From an uncultured Draconibacterium sp. (lineage in GTDB: Bacteria; Bacteroidota; Bacteroidia; Bacteroidales; Prolixibacteraceae), in assembly GCF_963676815.1 (NCBI RefSeq), contig NZ_OY781365.1, forward strand, positions 3,816,501 to 3,880,500: a DNA stretch of 64,000 nt. Direction: 5' to 3'. The translations under genes were made by a program, and so were the position numbers. The notes below the pieces were generated by a model, which was given only the letters and a program-made list of their open reading frames with translations, did no database searches and was not told where the DNA came from. Positions 1 to 9,783 of this stretch are shown here, piece after piece. Numbering within the stretch: the stretch's first letter is position 1; each line of letters opens with the position of its first letter.

Positions 1-509
1 AAGATGCGATTAGATGGATTCGTGAACATGCTGATGAATTAGTAATCGATCCTCAGCGAATTGTGGCTGCCGGGGCTTCCGCGGGAGGACAGTTGGCCGC
101 AGCCACCGGAACGCTAAAAGAGCAGGGAAGAATGGATTATAAACCCAATTTGTTGCTGTTGTATTACCCGGTAATCGATAACAGCGAGAACGGTTACGGC
201 CCCGACACGATTAAAAGTAACTATCAGAAAATATCACCTCTGCATAATATTGATGCAAATACACCTCCTGCCCTTTTTATTCTGGGAACTGAAGACCCGT
301 ACATTCCGGTAGAAACTGCCAGGACATTTCAGGCACGTATGGAAGAAAACGGAGTGGAGTGCGAACTACATTTGATTGAAGGAGCCGGGCACCCGATTTT
401 TTATTATTCGAAGCCTTTAATGCCTGAATTTTATGCCTTTAGAAAGTTTACAGATGAATATCTTTTGAAGTACGGTTATCTGACTAAAAATTCTATTGGG
501 AAAGAATAA
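1..509 (+). CDS. alpha/beta hydrolase, 5'-truncated by window edge
   Basis: The reading frame is open from base 3, so the gene starts left of the window and only its C-terminal ~168 residues are seen. This is the catalytic half of an alpha/beta hydrolase of the acetyl-xylan esterase / hormone-sensitive lipase type. The nucleophile elbow GASAGG lies at visible residues 24-29. The acid is probably the Asp of GTEDPYIP and the base the His of GAGHPIF. The family removes acetyl or other ester groups from sugars or small molecules. Being first in a co-oriented run of carbohydrate genes, it may be a carbohydrate esterase, but the substrate cannot be read. The signal peptide, if any, is outside the window. 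Confidence 0.85.
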   Translation, partial: DAIRWIREHADELVIDPQRIVAAGASAGGQLAAATGTLKEQGRMDYKPNLLLLYYPVIDNSENGYGPDTIKSNYQKISPLHNIDANTPPALFILGTEDPYIPVETARTFQARMEENGVECELHLIEGAGHPIFYYSKPLMPEFYAFRKFTDEYLLKYGYLTKNSIGKE

Positions 510-598
510 TGGCTGGTACAAAAAGGGAAAATACGCATTATAAAAGTAAATAACTGAAAAACGGAATATACATGTTACAGGAAAAAATCAATAAAGCT

Positions 599-2452
599 AT
601 GAAATACACTTTTATAATCTCTTTTTTGCTTTGTTCACTTTTGCTCTCTGCACAAAAAAACGCTGTGCTGGTTGAAGCCGAAAGTTTCAGCGAGAAAGGA
701 GGCTGGGTAGTCGATCAGCAATTTATGGACTTGATGGGATCGTCTTATCTGATGGCACACGGAATGGGTGTGCCGGTAGCTGATGCAAAAGCAACTATCA
801 ACGTTCCTTCAACGGGTAAATACAAGGTTTTTGTACGAACCTTCAACTGGACATCTCCGTGGTATAAAGGCGAAGGTCCGGGGCAATTTAACCTTCTAAT
901 CAATGGTAAGCCCGTTGGCGGTGTACTGGGAAATTCCGGTACCGAATGGATATGGCAACCTGCCGGAGAAGTAAATATTTCAACTAAAGAAGTAACGCTA
1001 AGCTTGCGCGACTTGACCGGTTTTAACGGACGTGTAGATGCAATTTATCTAACAAAAGATGATGATGTACCACCTTCAGATTTGGTTGCGCTGACTAAGT
1101 TTAGAAAGAAATTGCTCGATCTGCCAAAGAACCCAACAGATGCCGGTGAATTTGATTTGGTGGTAGTTGGCGGCGGAGTGGCCGGAACAGCAGCTGCAAT
1201 ATCTGGTGCCCGACTTGGAATAAAAGTGGCACTTATTCAGGATCGTCCTGTTTTGGGAGGTAATAACAGTTCTGAAGTTCGCGTACATTTAGGAGGAAGA
1301 GCTATGGTGGAGCCAAATCCTGCACTGGGGCAAATCGTTAACGAGATTGGTCCAACCAAAGGAGGAAATGCGCAGCCGGCTGCTTATTACGAAGACGATA
1401 AGAAAATGAGCATGGTATTGGCTGAAGAAAATATTACACTTTTTGCCAGTTGCCGGGCGTTTGCTGTAAAAATGAAAGGTTCGCGCATTACGCAGGTAAT
1501 TGCTAAAAATATCGAAACCTCTGAAGAGTTGGCCTTTTCTGCTCCCTTGTTTGCCGATTGTACAGGCGACGGAACCATTGGTTATTTGGCCGGTGCCGAC
1601 TTTGCAATGGGTCGTGAAGGCCGAAATGAATATGGCGAGCCAAGTGCGCCTGAAGTTGCTGATGATATGACAATGGGAGCTTCTGTTCAATGGTATTCGG
1701 TTGAAGGAGATAATGCTAGTTCTTTTCCCGAATTTGAATATGGAGTGGAATTTAATGAAGAAAATTCGCAGCAGGTAACAATGGGCGAATGGACCTGGGA
1801 AACCGGGATGAACTACGATCAGATTTCTGAATTCGAACGAATCAGAGATTATGGATTATTGGTGGTGTATTCCAATTGGTCATACCTAAAAAATCATAGT
1901 TTGGAGAAAGCGAAATATCAAAACCGGAAATTAGACTGGGTGGCTTACGTTGCTGGAAAACGCGAGTCGCGTAGGCTGATGGGTGATCTGATTTTGAAAG
2001 AGCAGGATCTTACCGATTACGTGGTTTATCCTGATGGTTCAGCACCAACTTCGTGGACTATTGATCTGCATTATCCCGATCCTGAAAACACAAAACATTT
2101 TCCGGAAAACGAGTTTAAATCGATAGCCGTTCATAAAAAAATTCATTTGTATCCAATTCCTTACCGCTGCTTCTATTCGCGAAATGTGGATAACCTTTTT
2201 ATGGCAGGGCGAAACATTAGTGTAACGCATGTGGCGCTTGGAACTGTTCGTGTAATGCGTACAACCGGCATGATGGGAGAAGTGGTTGGAATGGCTGCAT
2301 CAATTGCTACGGAACGCTATACCAATCCGCGCGGAGTTTACGAAAACTATTTGGGTGAGCTAAGAAATTTGATCGATACCGGAGTTGGTAAATATGATAT
2401 GGAAAACGCACAGGATTATAATTTAGGAAGAACCTTGGGACCTAAAGAATAG
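599..2452 (+). CDS. exported FAD-dependent oxidoreductase with N-terminal CBM-like domain
   Basis: About 617 residues. I chose the ATG at 599 because it gives a clean Sec signal peptide (MKYTFIISFLLCSLLLSAQ); an in-frame ATG at 572 would add nine polar residues. Residues ~20-150 look like a galactose-binding/CBM-type beta domain (EAES start, Trp-rich). From about 190 a Rossmann dinucleotide motif (VVGGGVAGTAAAI, then GGNNSSEVR) starts a FAD_oxidored (PF12831-type) domain running to the end. Members are often labelled xanthan-lyase-like or hypothetical in polysaccharide loci. A flavoenzyme exported by an apparent Sec signal with no twin-arginine is noteworthy. It lies upstream of a DUF1080 protein, which suggests redox chemistry on a sugar; that link is inference. 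Confidence 0.82.
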   Translation: MKYTFIISFLLCSLLLSAQKNAVLVEAESFSEKGGWVVDQQFMDLMGSSYLMAHGMGVPVADAKATINVPSTGKYKVFVRTFNWTSPWYKGEGPGQFNLLINGKPVGGVLGNSGTEWIWQPAGEVNISTKEVTLSLRDLTGFNGRVDAIYLTKDDDVPPSDLVALTKFRKKLLDLPKNPTDAGEFDLVVVGGGVAGTAAAISGARLGIKVALIQDRPVLGGNNSSEVRVHLGGRAMVEPNPALGQIVNEIGPTKGGNAQPAAYYEDDKKMSMVLAEENITLFASCRAFAVKMKGSRITQVIAKNIETSEELAFSAPLFADCTGDGTIGYLAGADFAMGREGRNEYGEPSAPEVADDMTMGASVQWYSVEGDNASSFPEFEYGVEFNEENSQQVTMGEWTWETGMNYDQISEFERIRDYGLLVVYSNWSYLKNHSLEKAKYQNRKLDWVAYVAGKRESRRLMGDLILKEQDLTDYVVYPDGSAPTSWTIDLHYPDPENTKHFPENEFKSIAVHKKIHLYPIPYRCFYSRNVDNLFMAGRNISVTHVALGTVRVMRTTGMMGEVVGMAASIATERYTNPRGVYENYLGELRNLIDTGVGKYDMENAQDYNLGRTLGPKE

Positions 2453-2491
2453 CTTATTTGTAAATTAAAAAATGTGTTTGGGCGAACAATA

Positions 2492-3583
2492 ATGATAAAA
2501 CGTTTGTGGATTCAGGTTCTGATAGTTTCCGCCGGATTGATCTGTCTTTCCTATTTCGAGGTGGAAAGTTCACAGGAAATTTTTTTGGATTGGAAAGGAG
2601 AGCGCGTTTTACATTCGTTTAATGATACTACCGATGCATCTTCAGATCAGCAAATAGTCGAGCTGCAGGATGACAATGGAATGCCGCTATGGTTCGGCCG
2701 ACATTTTTTTAAAGACGTATGTATTTCCGGTAAATGCAAAATGATCCGTCTGTGGCTTTTTTGGGATGGAGTCGGCAATTATCTTGGATTTCAGGTGCCT
2801 GAAAACGAGCCGTTGACAAAATCAGATCACACCATTTTCGAGCCACAGGATTACACTAAATTGGATGAAATTTTAAAAGATCGTTCGTCCATTCTAAAGG
2901 ATCTTAAACAGGAGGATTTGGTGATTATTCCTGATTCGATAAAAAATCCGTACGAACTGGATGGCTACACAGCGGCTACTCAACCGGCTTTAGCAGAGGT
3001 GGTGGTAAAAGATGCGGTTTACTCGTGTCATACACTATGGCACACGGTTTACGGGCCCACACAACAGGAAATATTTCGTTTGCTGGAAGAACGGGCTGAT
3101 GCTGAATTTTTAACGAAAATGTTTGGCTCGAAGAAGCCTAAAAAAATTATTTGGGCGATTGAAACCATAGAAAAACACCGGGAATATCACGAGGCGTTTT
3201 ATACAGGGATTATAACTTTCATAAAATCGGATGATGAATTGCTGGCTAAAAAAGCGTTGAATTTTTTTCAGAAAGATGTGTTGAAAGATGAGCTGATTCA
3301 AAAGCAGCTGGTCGATGAAATGCCTTTCTTTTCGGCAAGAACAAATGTGGAACTGATTTGGCGATTGATAGAAATGGGTGGCGTTTCGGAAGAAATTTTT
3401 CAGCAACTTCTGCAGTTTGTACAAGAAGAAAAACTTCAGGTTACTGCCCTTAATCTGGTCTTTCAGCTTTATCAACCCAAGTTTCGTGAAAATAAAGAAA
3501 TAGACGCACTGTTAAATGATTTTTTGAATGGTGACGATGCTTATGTGCGCACTTTAACGCAAAAGGTTTTGGAAACAAAATAG
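2492..3583 (+). CDS. conserved secreted protein of unknown function
   Basis: About 363 residues from the ATG at 2492, which begins a hydrophobic export segment (MIKRLWIQVLIVSAGLICLSYF). A GTG at 2474 in the same frame is an alternative start. The N-terminal half has a Cys pair (VCISGKC) and a TAATQP stretch that loosely recalls FMN-binding-domain motifs. The middle has AVYSCHTLWHTVYG. The C-terminal half is helical with HEAT-like spacing. I do not recognise a family with confidence. It lies 39 bases after the FAD oxidoreductase and ends eight bases before the CstA-family gene, so all three are probably co-transcribed. Confidence 0.72.
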   Translation: MIKRLWIQVLIVSAGLICLSYFEVESSQEIFLDWKGERVLHSFNDTTDASSDQQIVELQDDNGMPLWFGRHFFKDVCISGKCKMIRLWLFWDGVGNYLGFQVPENEPLTKSDHTIFEPQDYTKLDEILKDRSSILKDLKQEDLVIIPDSIKNPYELDGYTAATQPALAEVVVKDAVYSCHTLWHTVYGPTQQEIFRLLEERADAEFLTKMFGSKKPKKIIWAIETIEKHREYHEAFYTGIITFIKSDDELLAKKALNFFQKDVLKDELIQKQLVDEMPFFSARTNVELIWRLIEMGGVSEEIFQQLLQFVQEEKLQVTALNLVFQLYQPKFRENKEIDALLNDFLNGDDAYVRTLTQKVLETK

Positions 3584-3591
3584 GAATTAAG

Positions 3592-5046
3592 ATGATAACA
3601 TTTATTATTTCGATAGCGGTATTGGTAGCAGGATATTTTATTTACGGAAGCTATGTCGACCGCAAATTTAAAAGTGATCCGACAAGGCCAACTCCTGCAA
3701 TCGAAAAAAACGACGGAGTGGATTATGTGCCCCTGAAAACGAGCAAGATCTTTTTGATTCAGTTTTTGAATATTGCTGGCCTTGGACCAATTTTTGGTGC
3801 TATTGCCGGAGCAATGTGGGGGCCTGTTGCTTTTATCTGGATCGTGCTTGGTTCTGTTTTTGCCGGAGGAGTGCACGATTATTTTTCGGGCATGCTTTCG
3901 GTAAGGCACGAAGGAGAAAGTATCCCGGAAATTGTAGGAAAATACCTGGGAGTTGGAGTGAAGAATTTTATGCGCATTTTCGCTCTGGTTTTGCTTATTT
4001 TGGTTGGGGTGGTTTTTGTCAAAGGACCTGCGACAATTCTTGCCGGACTGTCAAGTGTAGACTCGTTTTATTGGGTTTTCATCATCTTTCTGTATTACAT
4101 TCTGGCTACCATGATTCCCATTGATAAGTTAATAGGAAAAGTATACCCATTCTTTGGCGGTTCGTTACTCGTCATGGCATTGGGAATTTTTGTTGTATTA
4201 CTTTTCGGAAAATATACTATTCCTGATCTTACACCTGCAACATTCTCTAATATGCATGCGAATCCCGGCAAATTTCCGGTATTTCCGATGTTGTTTATAA
4301 CCATCGCTTGTGGGGCCATATCCGGTTTTCATTCGACGCAATCGCCATTAATGGCCCGCTGCCTTCCGAACGAAGCCGATGGTAAAAAGATATTTTTCGG
4401 AGCAATGATAACCGAAGGAATTGTTGCTTTGATTTGGGCTGCTGCCGCTATGGCTTTCTTTGGCGGTGTTCGCGAACTAGGCCAAACAATGGCTCAGCCG
4501 GGGCACAATGCAGCCTGGATGGTGAATCAGATTTGTGACACTATGCTGAGAAAAATCGGTGGATTGCTGGCCATCATCGGAGTGGTTGCTGCTCCAATTA
4601 CATCGGGCGATACTGCATTTCGGAGTGCTCGTTTAACCATTGCCGATACATTCTGTTTCGAGCAGGGCAAACTGATGCAACGGCTTGTTATAACCATTCC
4701 AATTTTTGTTGTAGCAATTCTACTTACAACGATTAATTTCGACATTATTTGGCGATATTTTGGGTGGTCGAATCAAACACTTGCAACTATTGTATTATGG
4801 ACTGCTGCAGTTTATATGCTTATGAGAGGTGAAAACTTTTGGATCGCACTTATCCCTGCAATCTTTATGACCGGAGTAGTAACAACCTATATTCTGGTAG
4901 CTCCCGAAGGTTTGATGTTAGCCTATTCGTTGTCTGTATTTATCGGGTGTATTGTAACCATCATTCTTACCGGTTACTTTTTCTTTTATCGGTCAAAAAA
5001 GGTAGTTCCCGGTCGCTTAAAAATGAGTTCAGTAAGAAGTAATTAA
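3592..5046 (+). CDS. cstA: CstA-family carbon starvation transporter
   Basis: 484 residues and strongly hydrophobic, with about 12 membrane segments. N-terminal signatures are typical of the CstA family: NIAGLGPIFGAIAGAMWGP, then GGVHDYFSGMLSVRHEGESI, and later the GFHSTQSPLMARC stretch. It is much shorter than E. coli CstA (~700 residues) and matches the short form common in Bacteroidota. Family members take up pyruvate or peptides when preferred carbon is scarce. The start follows the previous gene by eight bases. Its place between secreted carbohydrate enzymes suggests use of small products released by the locus; the substrate is not deducible. Confidence 0.9.
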   Translation: MITFIISIAVLVAGYFIYGSYVDRKFKSDPTRPTPAIEKNDGVDYVPLKTSKIFLIQFLNIAGLGPIFGAIAGAMWGPVAFIWIVLGSVFAGGVHDYFSGMLSVRHEGESIPEIVGKYLGVGVKNFMRIFALVLLILVGVVFVKGPATILAGLSSVDSFYWVFIIFLYYILATMIPIDKLIGKVYPFFGGSLLVMALGIFVVLLFGKYTIPDLTPATFSNMHANPGKFPVFPMLFITIACGAISGFHSTQSPLMARCLPNEADGKKIFFGAMITEGIVALIWAAAAMAFFGGVRELGQTMAQPGHNAAWMVNQICDTMLRKIGGLLAIIGVVAAPITSGDTAFRSARLTIADTFCFEQGKLMQRLVITIPIFVVAILLTTINFDIIWRYFGWSNQTLATIVLWTAAVYMLMRGENFWIALIPAIFMTGVVTTYILVAPEGLMLAYSLSVFIGCIVTIILTGYFFFYRSKKVVPGRLKMSSVRSN

Positions 5047-5126
5047 ATCAAATTATAAGCAAACTAGTTAGTCTGCACAATCACAGGCGTCATAATTATG
5101 TCGGATGGTGGTTAATTTTTATAAAT

Positions 5127-8100
5127 ATGAAAAAAATACGTTTGTTTGTTTTATCTGCCTGTTTCTTGTGTAGCCAATTCTCAAATCTTTGGGCACAGAA
5201 TGATTGGGAAAATTCAACAATCTTCGAAATCAATAAGGAGCCGGGGCGGGCTGAATTTGTCCCTTTAATAACCGAAGGAAAGATTACCGACTTTAGTAAG
5301 GGATCGAGTCCGTTGGTTAAATCCTTGAGCGGAACCTGGAATTTTCGTTGGAGTGCTAAACCAACCGATCGGCCAGTAGATTTTTACCGTTCGGATTATG
5401 ATCTCACCAATTGGGATGAGATATTGGTTCCTTCAAACTGGCAATTGCATGGCTACGGAATCCCTATTTATACAAATACTGTTTATCCTTTTAAATCAAA
5501 TCCTCCATACATTCAACACGATAATAACCCGGTTGGATCGTACAGAAGAAACTTTACTATTCCCAAAAATTGGGATAAAGATCAAAACATATTTCTTCAT
5601 TTTGATGGTGTAAAAAGTGCTTTTTATGTTTGGGTGAATGGCGAAAAAGTAGGGTACAGCCAGGGTAGTATGACACCGGCTGAGTTTAATATCAGCAAAT
5701 ATTTAAAAGAAGGTGAAAACTCACTGGCAGTTGAAGTGTACCGTTGGAGCGATGGTAGTTATCTTGAAGATCAGGATATGTGGCGTTTTAGCGGTATTTA
5801 CCGTGATGTGTATCTGTATACAGCGCCCAAAACTGCAATCAGCGATTTTTATGTGACAACTGACTTGGATGACCGGTTTAAGCATGCCGACCTGAAAATA
5901 CGGTCAAAGGTCCAAAATTCCTCCAGCAAAGATTTGGCAGAGCTTGAACTGATAGCCCACTTGTTCCCCAAAGGCAGTTGGCTGGATGAACCGGTGGCAA
6001 CTGTGAAGCAGAAAATCAATATTACAAGAAATGAAGAGCAGTTAGTTGAGCTCTCACAAAGAATTAAAAATCCAAAGCAATGGTCGGCAGAATTTCCAAA
6101 CTTATATACATTGGTTTTAGAGTTAAACGATTCGGGTGGAAAAACACTGGAGCGCGTTTCTGCAGATATTGGATTTCGCGAAGTTGAGATTAGGGGGGGA
6201 GAGTTTTTTGTAAATGGTAAATCCATCTTGTTTAAGGGAGTGAACCGTCATGAACATGATCCCGATCGTGGACGCGCAATTACACGCGAAAGTATGATAA
6301 AGGATATTCTGATGATGAAACAAAACAACATCAATGCGGTTCGTTGTTCGCATTATCCGAACCAAGCCGAATGGTACCGGCTTTGTAACGAATACGGAAT
6401 TTATCTGGTTGATGAGGCCAATGTTGAATCGCACGGAATATCATACGGAAAGGATATTTTACCGGGTAGCGATCCGAACTGGACAGCCGCTGTTTTGGCG
6501 CGTGCCGGACGAATGGTAATGCGTGACCGTAATCATCCAAGTGTCGTTTTATGGTCGTTGGGAAATGAAGCCGGTCATGGTGACAATTTCTTTAAAATGT
6601 CGGATCATATTCGCGAATTGGATTCAACACGACCCATTCAGTACCGACAAATGAATGAAGCGGCTGACATGGATAGCCAGACTTATCCTACACCGGATTG
6701 GATTATTCAGCGTGCAAAAGAAAAGCCGGATCGTCCGTTTTTGATGAACGAATACGCACATGCCATGGGAAATTCCATGGGAAATTTGCAGGAATATTGG
6801 GATGCAATTGAAGAATATCCTGCGCTGATAGGTGGTTTTATCTGGGATTGGGTAGACCAGGGATTACGCACAAAAACTGAAAATGGTATTGAATATTTTG
6901 CTTACGGTGGCGATTTTGGCGATAAACCAAATGACAATAACTTCTGTATCAATGGATTGGTTTCGCCCGATAGGAAGCCAAATCCTTCATTGTATGAAGT
7001 GAAGAAAGTGTACCAAAATGTTACTGTTAAATTGGTTAGTGCAGAGAATCTTACCGTTGACATTTTTAATAAGTATAATTTCACCAACCTTTCAGATTTT
7101 GATGTTAACTGGCAAATTCTCGAGAATGGCGAAGTTGTTGAAAATGGGAAACTTGAGTATTTAAATATAAATCCAGGAATGAAAAAGCAGGTTCGAATTC
7201 CTTCTGCTTATAGTCTGAATTTAGGAAAGGAATATTTTTTAAGTGTTCTTTTTTCGTTGAAAGAAAATTCCAATTGGGCGAAAAAAGGTCATGTCGTGGC
7301 TTGGGATCAGTTTCAACTATCGGCAAAGATTCCGAACTCGCAAGTCGAAATTAATCCAGATGCAGTACTTCAGCTCAACGAGTCATCCGATGATTATGAA
7401 ATTATTGGAGATGTCTTTCATTTTCAAATATCAAAAAACAAAGGCGATGTTCGAAGTATAAAATATGATGGCGAAGAAGTTTTGAGTGCTCCAATTGTTC
7501 CCAATTTTTGGCGGATTCCTAACGACAACGACCGGGGAAGTAAATTTGAACAGACTTCGGCTTGCTGGCGCCGGGCTTCTGCTGACCGTAAAGTTGAAAA
7601 GGTAGAAGCTAAAGCGTTTGGAAATGACAGTATTAAAATAACCGTTTCGAGCAGATTACCTGTTTTCGGAACGGAGTATTTTGTGGTTTATACTATATTC
7701 AACAATGGAATATTGCAGGTGAATTGCCAAATGGAACTGGAAGATGGTGTACCGGAATTACCGCGTTTTGGTATGCAATTTCAAATTCCGGATAGCTATA
7801 GTCATATGCAGTGGTATGGCCGCGGTCCGCAGGAAACTTATCAGGACCGGAAAAGCGGCGCAGCAATTGGTATATATTCCGGAAAAGTAGATGAGCAAAG
7901 CTATTCTTACGTTTATCCACAGGAGAATGGAAATAAAACCGATGTTCGCTGGGTGAGTTTTGTAAATAGTGAAGGCCGTGGAATTAAAATCTCAGGAATA
8001 CCTACGATAAATGTAAGTGCCTGGCCCTATTCGATGGAGGAATTGGAAAATGCAACGCATGCTTATCAAGTGCCCAATCGTTCGTTTTATTCCGTTCAGG

Positions 8101-8222
8101 TAGATTACAAACAGCGGGGCGTTGGCGGAAACAACAGCTGGGGCCAGAAACCATTGAATAAATACCGTATGCTGGATAAACAGTACAGTTATTCATACCG
8201 TATTGAACCTGTAAACAGGTAG
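5127..8222 (+). CDS. lacZ: GH2 beta-galactosidase, exported
   Basis: 1031 residues, with a signal peptide ending near LWAQ. Domain order matches long LacZ-type GH2 enzymes: sugar-binding jelly roll (~50-230), Ig-like domain, TIM barrel (~345-640), second Ig-like domain, and a C-terminal Bgal_small_N domain (~745-1030). The acid/base Glu is in SLGNEAGHG (about residue 480) and the nucleophile in LMNEYAHAMGNSMGN (about 540). RHEHDPDRGRA and CSHYPNQAEWYRLC are typical barrel motifs. It hydrolyses terminal beta-galactosides, probably in the periplasm. It starts 80 bases after the CstA-family gene, so it may have its own promoter or be in the same unit. Confidence 0.94.
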   Translation: MKKIRLFVLSACFLCSQFSNLWAQNDWENSTIFEINKEPGRAEFVPLITEGKITDFSKGSSPLVKSLSGTWNFRWSAKPTDRPVDFYRSDYDLTNWDEILVPSNWQLHGYGIPIYTNTVYPFKSNPPYIQHDNNPVGSYRRNFTIPKNWDKDQNIFLHFDGVKSAFYVWVNGEKVGYSQGSMTPAEFNISKYLKEGENSLAVEVYRWSDGSYLEDQDMWRFSGIYRDVYLYTAPKTAISDFYVTTDLDDRFKHADLKIRSKVQNSSSKDLAELELIAHLFPKGSWLDEPVATVKQKINITRNEEQLVELSQRIKNPKQWSAEFPNLYTLVLELNDSGGKTLERVSADIGFREVEIRGGEFFVNGKSILFKGVNRHEHDPDRGRAITRESMIKDILMMKQNNINAVRCSHYPNQAEWYRLCNEYGIYLVDEANVESHGISYGKDILPGSDPNWTAAVLARAGRMVMRDRNHPSVVLWSLGNEAGHGDNFFKMSDHIRELDSTRPIQYRQMNEAADMDSQTYPTPDWIIQRAKEKPDRPFLMNEYAHAMGNSMGNLQEYWDAIEEYPALIGGFIWDWVDQGLRTKTENGIEYFAYGGDFGDKPNDNNFCINGLVSPDRKPNPSLYEVKKVYQNVTVKLVSAENLTVDIFNKYNFTNLSDFDVNWQILENGEVVENGKLEYLNINPGMKKQVRIPSAYSLNLGKEYFLSVLFSLKENSNWAKKGHVVAWDQFQLSAKIPNSQVEINPDAVLQLNESSDDYEIIGDVFHFQISKNKGDVRSIKYDGEEVLSAPIVPNFWRIPNDNDRGSKFEQTSACWRRASADRKVEKVEAKAFGNDSIKITVSSRLPVFGTEYFVVYTIFNNGILQVNCQMELEDGVPELPRFGMQFQIPDSYSHMQWYGRGPQETYQDRKSGAAIGIYSGKVDEQSYSYVYPQENGNKTDVRWVSFVNSEGRGIKISGIPTINVSAWPYSMEELENATHAYQVPNRSFYSVQVDYKQRGVGGNNSWGQKPLNKYRMLDKQYSYSYRIEPVNR

Positions 8223-8273
8223 AGATAACCAACAGAAAATAAATTTAGAGGTAACAAAAATAAAATTTCAAAA

Positions 8274-9677
8274 ATGAAGAATTCAATAAAGCTAATATTA
8301 CAAACATTCGTTGCTGTGCTATTTTTGATGAGTTGTGCCACTCAATCAAACAACGGAAAATGGAAACAACTTTTTAACGGGAATAACCTGGATAGTTGGA
8401 AAGTTTTAAACGGTACCGCCGAATACAACGTTGAAAATGGCGAGATAGTGGGAACATCCAAGACCGGAACACCTAATACATTTTTGGTAACCGAAAACAA
8501 TTATGGAGATTTTATTTTGGAATACGAAATGAAAATGGATGAAGGATTGAATTCCGGCGTTCAGATTCGTAGTAACAGTCTATCTGACTATCAAAACGGT
8601 CGTGTACACGGATACCAAATTGAATGTGATGACTCGGACCGAGCCTGGTCAGCAGGTATTTATGATGAAGCCCGAAGAGGATGGTTATACCCGGTGGAAT
8701 ACAACAAATCAGCTAAAGGAGCTTTCAAAAAGGGGCAATGGAACAGTTATCGGGTGGAAGCCATTGGTAATTCTATCCAAACCTGGTTAAATGGAGTTCC
8801 TGTGGCAAATCTTGTTGACGATCTGACTGCTGAGGGATTTATTGGATTGCAGGTTCATTCAATTGGAAATAATACAGAACACGCCGGCAAAAAAATTCGA
8901 TGGAAAAACATTCGTATAATGACGGATAACCTGGAAGAAAATCAAATGGAGATGCCAAAGGAAGTGGCCGAAGTTAGTTACTTGACTAATGAACTTACGC
9001 AACATGAGCAAAATGAAGGTTGGAAACTGCTTTGGGATGGAAAAACAACCAATGGCTGGCGTGGTGTAAAATTGGAAAACTTCCCCGAAAAAGGCTGGCA
9101 TATAGAAGAAGGCAAACTGGTGGTTGAAAATGCCAGTGGTGCAGAATCGGGTAACGGTGGCGATATTGTAACTGTTGATCGTTATAAAAACTTTATTCTC
9201 GATGTGGATTTTAAACTTACTGAAGGAGCCAACAGTGGAATAAAATATTTTGTACAGGGGAACATCAATCAGGGGGGAGGCTCAGCTATAGGATGTGAGT
9301 TTCAGCTCCTGGACGATAAAAGGCACCCTGATGCAAAACTTGGTGTGTTGGGTAACCGCACACTTGGTTCTTTGTACGATCTGATTCCGGCGAACGGAAG
9401 CTATTTTGATCCAAACCTTCAGGTTAAGCGATTTAATGGAATTGGTTCGTGGAACAGGGCACGTATTGAAGTAAACGGCAATAAAGTGAGCCATTACCTG
9501 AATGGGATAAAAGTTGTAGAATATGAGCGAAACACTCAAATGTGGCAGGCATTAGTTGATTACAGCAAGTATCAGCAATGGGAAAATTTTGGTGATTTTG
9601 AAGACGGGCATATTCTCTTGCAGGATCATGGTAATGAGGCACAGTTTCGCAATATCAAAATAAAATCATTGGAATAG
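8274..9677 (+). CDS. lipoprotein with two DUF1080 (3-keto-sugar hydrolase-type) domains
   Basis: 467 residues. A lipoprotein signal with lipobox LMSC predicts membrane anchoring after cleavage at the Cys near residue 20. Two concanavalin-like PF06439 (DUF1080) repeats follow at ~30-225 and ~245-465. Both start with the characteristic W-K-x-L-(F/W)-(N/D)-G segment and contain a N-S-G-(V/I) segment. Characterised members act on 3-keto-glucosides, by hydrolysis or elimination. The double-domain form is less common than the single one at 53.7-54.4 kb. It lies 51 bases after lacZ, probably in the same operon. Which glycoside is cleaved is unknown. Confidence 0.88.
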   Translation: MKNSIKLILQTFVAVLFLMSCATQSNNGKWKQLFNGNNLDSWKVLNGTAEYNVENGEIVGTSKTGTPNTFLVTENNYGDFILEYEMKMDEGLNSGVQIRSNSLSDYQNGRVHGYQIECDDSDRAWSAGIYDEARRGWLYPVEYNKSAKGAFKKGQWNSYRVEAIGNSIQTWLNGVPVANLVDDLTAEGFIGLQVHSIGNNTEHAGKKIRWKNIRIMTDNLEENQMEMPKEVAEVSYLTNELTQHEQNEGWKLLWDGKTTNGWRGVKLENFPEKGWHIEEGKLVVENASGAESGNGGDIVTVDRYKNFILDVDFKLTEGANSGIKYFVQGNINQGGGSAIGCEFQLLDDKRHPDAKLGVLGNRTLGSLYDLIPANGSYFDPNLQVKRFNGIGSWNRARIEVNGNKVSHYLNGIKVVEYERNTQMWQALVDYSKYQQWENFGDFEDGHILLQDHGNEAQFRNIKIKSLE

Positions 9678-9783
9678 AATAATGCAGTAACCCGATGACT
9701 TTAATCGGTGGCTGGCCTGCTTTTCGTAGAATGTGATAGCTTGCTATCGATAGCAAATGCATTGATGATCACACATTTTAATT

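Noticed and set aside
9700..9780. GATAGC inverted repeat before the DUF4886 gene as an operator or terminator
   Set aside because: The stem is short, there is no T tract and no second copy is seen; too weak to call as a separate feature.
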